7,435 nucleotides of DNA from DASPMP01 sp035626995 (GTDB taxonomy: Bacteria; Gemmatimonadota; Gemmatimonadetes; Gemmatimonadales; Gemmatimonadaceae), in contig DASPMP010000140.1 in assembly GCA_035626995.1 (NCBI GenBank), positions 1-7,435 of the forward strand, written 5' to 3'. The notes under the pieces were generated by a model that saw only the letters and a list, made by a program, of their open reading frames with translations, was not told the origin of the DNA and searched no databases. Positions 5,596 through 7,435 of the stretch are shown one piece after another. The position numbers and the translations under genes are program-made. Position 1 is the stretch's first letter, and each line of letters begins with the position of its first letter.

Positions 5596-6609
5596 CTGCA
5601 GCACGGCGATTTTTTCCGCATCTCTGCCGACCGGCGCGCCGGAATCCAGCAGATCGCGCGCGAGCTGACGCCCGGCCGGCGCGTTGCGTTGTCGACGCAC
5701 ATCAACGCCGATGGCGACGGCTGCGGCTCGGAGACGGGGCTCGCCCGACTCCTCATGCAGCGTGGAATGCAGGTGCACGTCGTGAATCCGACCCCGTGGC
5801 CGGAGCTGTTCGACTTCCTGCTGGCGGAGGACGTCGAAGACCGTTCTGCCGACGGCGCCGGCGCATTGCGCGACATCGACCTGCTGATCGTTCTCGACAT
5901 CAGCGACGTCAAGCGACTGGGATCGCTGGCCGATGCCGTCCGGAAGCTGACGGTGCCGCGTCTGGTGATCGACCATCACATCGCGTCCGACGACAAGGCC
6001 GGAGACATCATCCTCACCGATACGACCGCGTGTGCGACGGGAGAACTGGTGTACGATCTCGCGCGCGAGCTGGATTTCGAGATCACGCCGCGGATCGCCC
6101 GTTCTCTGTACAGCGCGATCCTCACCGACACCGGTGGCTTCCGCTTCAGCAACACGACGCCCCGAAGCCACGCCATCGCCGCGGACCTGCTGGCGGCCGG
6201 CGTGGACCCCGAGGAGATCTACCAGCGCGTCTATGCGTCGGCGCCGGCAGGGCGCGTGCGACTGCTCGCGGAGGTGCTCCAGACCCTGGGCGTCGACGAA
6301 GCAAAGGGGCTGGCCTGGCTGAGCATGAATGCGGGTGCTGCAGACCGTTTCAAGGTTCGGCAGGAGGACCTGGATGGTATTGTCGAGCATGCGCGCTCGA
6401 TTGCCGGCACACGGATGGCGGTCTTTTTTCGCGATCTCGGGCATGGGAAGGTCAAGGCATCCTTTCGCAGCACCGGCGGCGTCGACGTCAATGCATTCGC
6501 GCACCGGTTCGGTGGTGGCGGGCACGCACGCGCCGCGGGCGCGCTGATTCCGGGCGGCCTGGACGAGGTGCGCGAGCGTGTGCTCGCAGCAGCGCGCGAG
6601 GTCCTTTAG
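5596..6609 (+). CDS. nrnA: DHH/DHHA1 phosphoesterase, NrnA-like (nanoRNase / pAp phosphatase)
   Basis: Cytoplasmic manganese-dependent phosphoesterase of the RecJ-like DHH family; NrnA relatives degrade short RNA oligonucleotides and dephosphorylate pAp. From CTG 5596 the protein has 337 residues, near the family's usual 310-340. Metal-site motifs are all present: STHINADGD (H35, D39, D41), VLDISD (D101, D104), DHH (126-128), and ILTDTGGFRFS with D178. The C-terminal DHHA1 substrate domain ends with GGGGHARAAG (306-315). The frame is open from the permease stop onward but has no ATG, GTG or TTG until TTG 5689, which would cut off the VAL strand preceding motif I and 31 residues in all. CTG 5596, six bases after GGGAGG, is therefore the best start. 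Related activities such as cyclic-dinucleotide product hydrolysis remain possible. The next gene follows after nine bases, so the pair is probably an operon. Confidence 0.85.
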   Translation: MQHGDFFRISADRRAGIQQIARELTPGRRVALSTHINADGDGCGSETGLARLLMQRGMQVHVVNPTPWPELFDFLLAEDVEDRSADGAGALRDIDLLIVLDISDVKRLGSLADAVRKLTVPRLVIDHHIASDDKAGDIILTDTTACATGELVYDLARELDFEITPRIARSLYSAILTDTGGFRFSNTTPRSHAIAADLLAAGVDPEEIYQRVYASAPAGRVRLLAEVLQTLGVDEAKGLAWLSMNAGAADRFKVRQEDLDGIVEHARSIAGTRMAVFFRDLGHGKVKASFRSTGGVDVNAFAHRFGGGGHARAAGALIPGGLDEVRERVLAAAREVL

Positions 6610-6618
6610 GTTGCGATC

Positions 6619-7435
6619 ATGAACGAAAAGACTCCGGGGAGCGGACGCGCGCTTCCTGTCATGAACGATGCGCCCGCCCGAAAGCCGGTGCCACCGCCGC
6701 AACAGCCCGTAGCCTATCCCGGGCTCGGCGTCGTGATTGCCGTCTCCAGCGGGAAGGGAGGCGTCGGCAAATCCACGGTGGCGAGCAACCTGGCGGTTGC
6801 GCTCGCACAATCCGGTGCCCGCGTCGGGCTGATGGACGGCGACATCTATGGGCCGAACCTGCCGCGGATGATGGGCGTCAACTCGCCGCCTGCCGTGCTG
6901 AACGAGAAGATTGTGCCGCTCGAGGCCCATGGCGTGAAGGTGATCAGCCTGGGATTTCTCATCGAACGCGATCAGCCGGCCATCTGGCGTGGTCCGATCG
7001 TGATGAAGATCGTGAACCAGTTTCTCCGTGACGTCGCCTGGGGGCAGCTCGACTACTTCATCGTGGACCTGCCGCCAGGGACCGGCGATGCTCAGCTCTC
7101 GCTCGTGCAGGCCACGCACGTGCGCGGTGCGATCATCGTGACGACTCCGCAGGAAGTCGCGGTGGGCGACGCGCTGCGGGGGGCGAAAATGTTCGAACGC
7201 GTCAACGTGCCGGTGCTCGGGATCGTCGAGAACATGAGCTGGTTCGAGTGCCCGCATTGCGGCAAGCCGACCGCAATGTTCGGATCCGGCGGCGGCGAAC
7301 GGCTCGCGACGGAGCTGAAACTCCCGTTGCTTGGGCAGGTGCCGATGCACCCGGCGGTGATGGAAGGGGGCGAGCGCGGGCAGCCGATCGTCGTAGCCGA
7401 TCCACGGTCGTCCGCCGCGCAGGCGTTCACGCAGC
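6619..7435 (+). CDS. mrp: Mrp/ApbC-type P-loop ATPase, iron-sulfur cluster carrier (3' end outside window)
   Basis: 272 codons are visible and no stop occurs before the window ends. The protein is a cytoplasmic Mrp/NBP35-family ATPase, which as a dimer binds and hands over [4Fe-4S] clusters. Seen directly: the deviant Walker A motif SGKGGVGKS (44-52), DGDIYGPNLPRMMG (73-86), WRGPIVMK (123-130), Walker B-like VDLPPGTGD (149-157), TTPQEVA (175-181), ENMSWFECPHCG (204-215) with the cluster-ligand pair C211-x-x-C214, and LGQVP (238-242). Before the P-loop there are only about 38 Pro-rich residues, so the N-terminal FSCA/DUF59 domain found in many Mrp proteins is absent. ATG 6619 is nine bases after the phosphoesterase stop, with only a weak AGG at 6608; ATG 6661 is an alternative start and would not remove any domain. 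Co-transcription with the phosphoesterase is likely. Confidence 0.93.
   Translation, partial: MNEKTPGSGRALPVMNDAPARKPVPPPQQPVAYPGLGVVIAVSSGKGGVGKSTVASNLAVALAQSGARVGLMDGDIYGPNLPRMMGVNSPPAVLNEKIVPLEAHGVKVISLGFLIERDQPAIWRGPIVMKIVNQFLRDVAWGQLDYFIVDLPPGTGDAQLSLVQATHVRGAIIVTTPQEVAVGDALRGAKMFERVNVPVLGIVENMSWFECPHCGKPTAMFGSGGGERLATELKLPLLGQVPMHPAVMEGGERGQPIVVADPRSSAAQAFTQ

Noticed and set aside
5689..6609. TTG 5689 as the start of the phosphoesterase
   Set aside because: It removes the strand before catalytic motif I and 31 residues in all, and has no Shine-Dalgarno; CTG 5596 is better supported.
6617..6668. Repeated TCATGAACGA at 6617-6626 and 6659-6668
   Set aside because: A ten-base direct repeat around two in-frame ATGs near the Mrp start; too short to separate from chance, and noted only because it creates two candidate starts.
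5286..7031. Plus-strand open frame of 581 codons in another frame
   Set aside because: It crosses the permease end, the terminator and two real genes out of frame; composition is Arg/Gly/Ala-rich nonsense.
5542..7350. Long minus-strand open frame of 602 codons opposite the phosphoesterase and Mrp genes
   Set aside because: It spans two well-identified plus-strand genes and their junction, has no domain pattern and is Arg/His-rich, as expected of a GC shadow.

Overview
The window is GC-rich, compact and entirely plus-strand, with seven protein genes (the first and last cut by the window edges), short gaps and no RNA genes, mobile elements or CRISPR. It looks like chromosomal housekeeping and cell-envelope DNA from a free-living bacterium. 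My best guess is Gemmatimonadota or a similar high-GC diderm phylum. This rests on general impression: alanine/arginine-rich proteins, short gaps and a TAnnnT box just before ATGs that lack a Shine-Dalgarno sequence. It is not a phylogenetic result.

Layout. Positions 1-1309 carry two tandem paralogous zinc peptidases of the M15 (D-Ala-D-Ala carboxypeptidase-like) type. The first shows only its C-terminal part; the second is complete and membrane-anchored, and they overlap by ATGA. Both carry dockerin/EF-hand-like Asp/Asn loops between their two zinc-binding motifs, two tandem units in the first and one in the second. Positions 1337-2235 hold a translationally coupled pair: a 149-residue unknown protein with a helical N-terminus, and a 149-residue DUF1232 (YkvA-type) membrane-associated protein. 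Position 2277-3824 is guaB (IMP dehydrogenase), with two CBS domains and an intact active site. Position 3940-5526 is an APC-superfamily amino-acid permease of the CAT type, closed by a strong intrinsic terminator at 5551-5583.

Immediately after the terminator comes a DHH/DHHA1 phosphoesterase (NrnA-like). Its reading frame has no ATG, GTG or TTG before the first catalytic motif; the best start is a CTG at 5596, six bases after GGGAGG. Nine bases downstream of it begins an Mrp/ApbC-type P-loop iron-sulfur carrier, which runs off the right edge.

Functionally this is several small transcription units rather than one system: cell-wall peptidases, an envelope-associated pair, purine synthesis, amino-acid uptake, and a nucleotide-turnover/Fe-S pair. 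I found no convincing undescribed multi-gene system. The most distinctive signals are the calcium-type loops inside the peptidases and the probable CTG start next to a terminator hairpin. No gap between genes exceeds about 115 bases.
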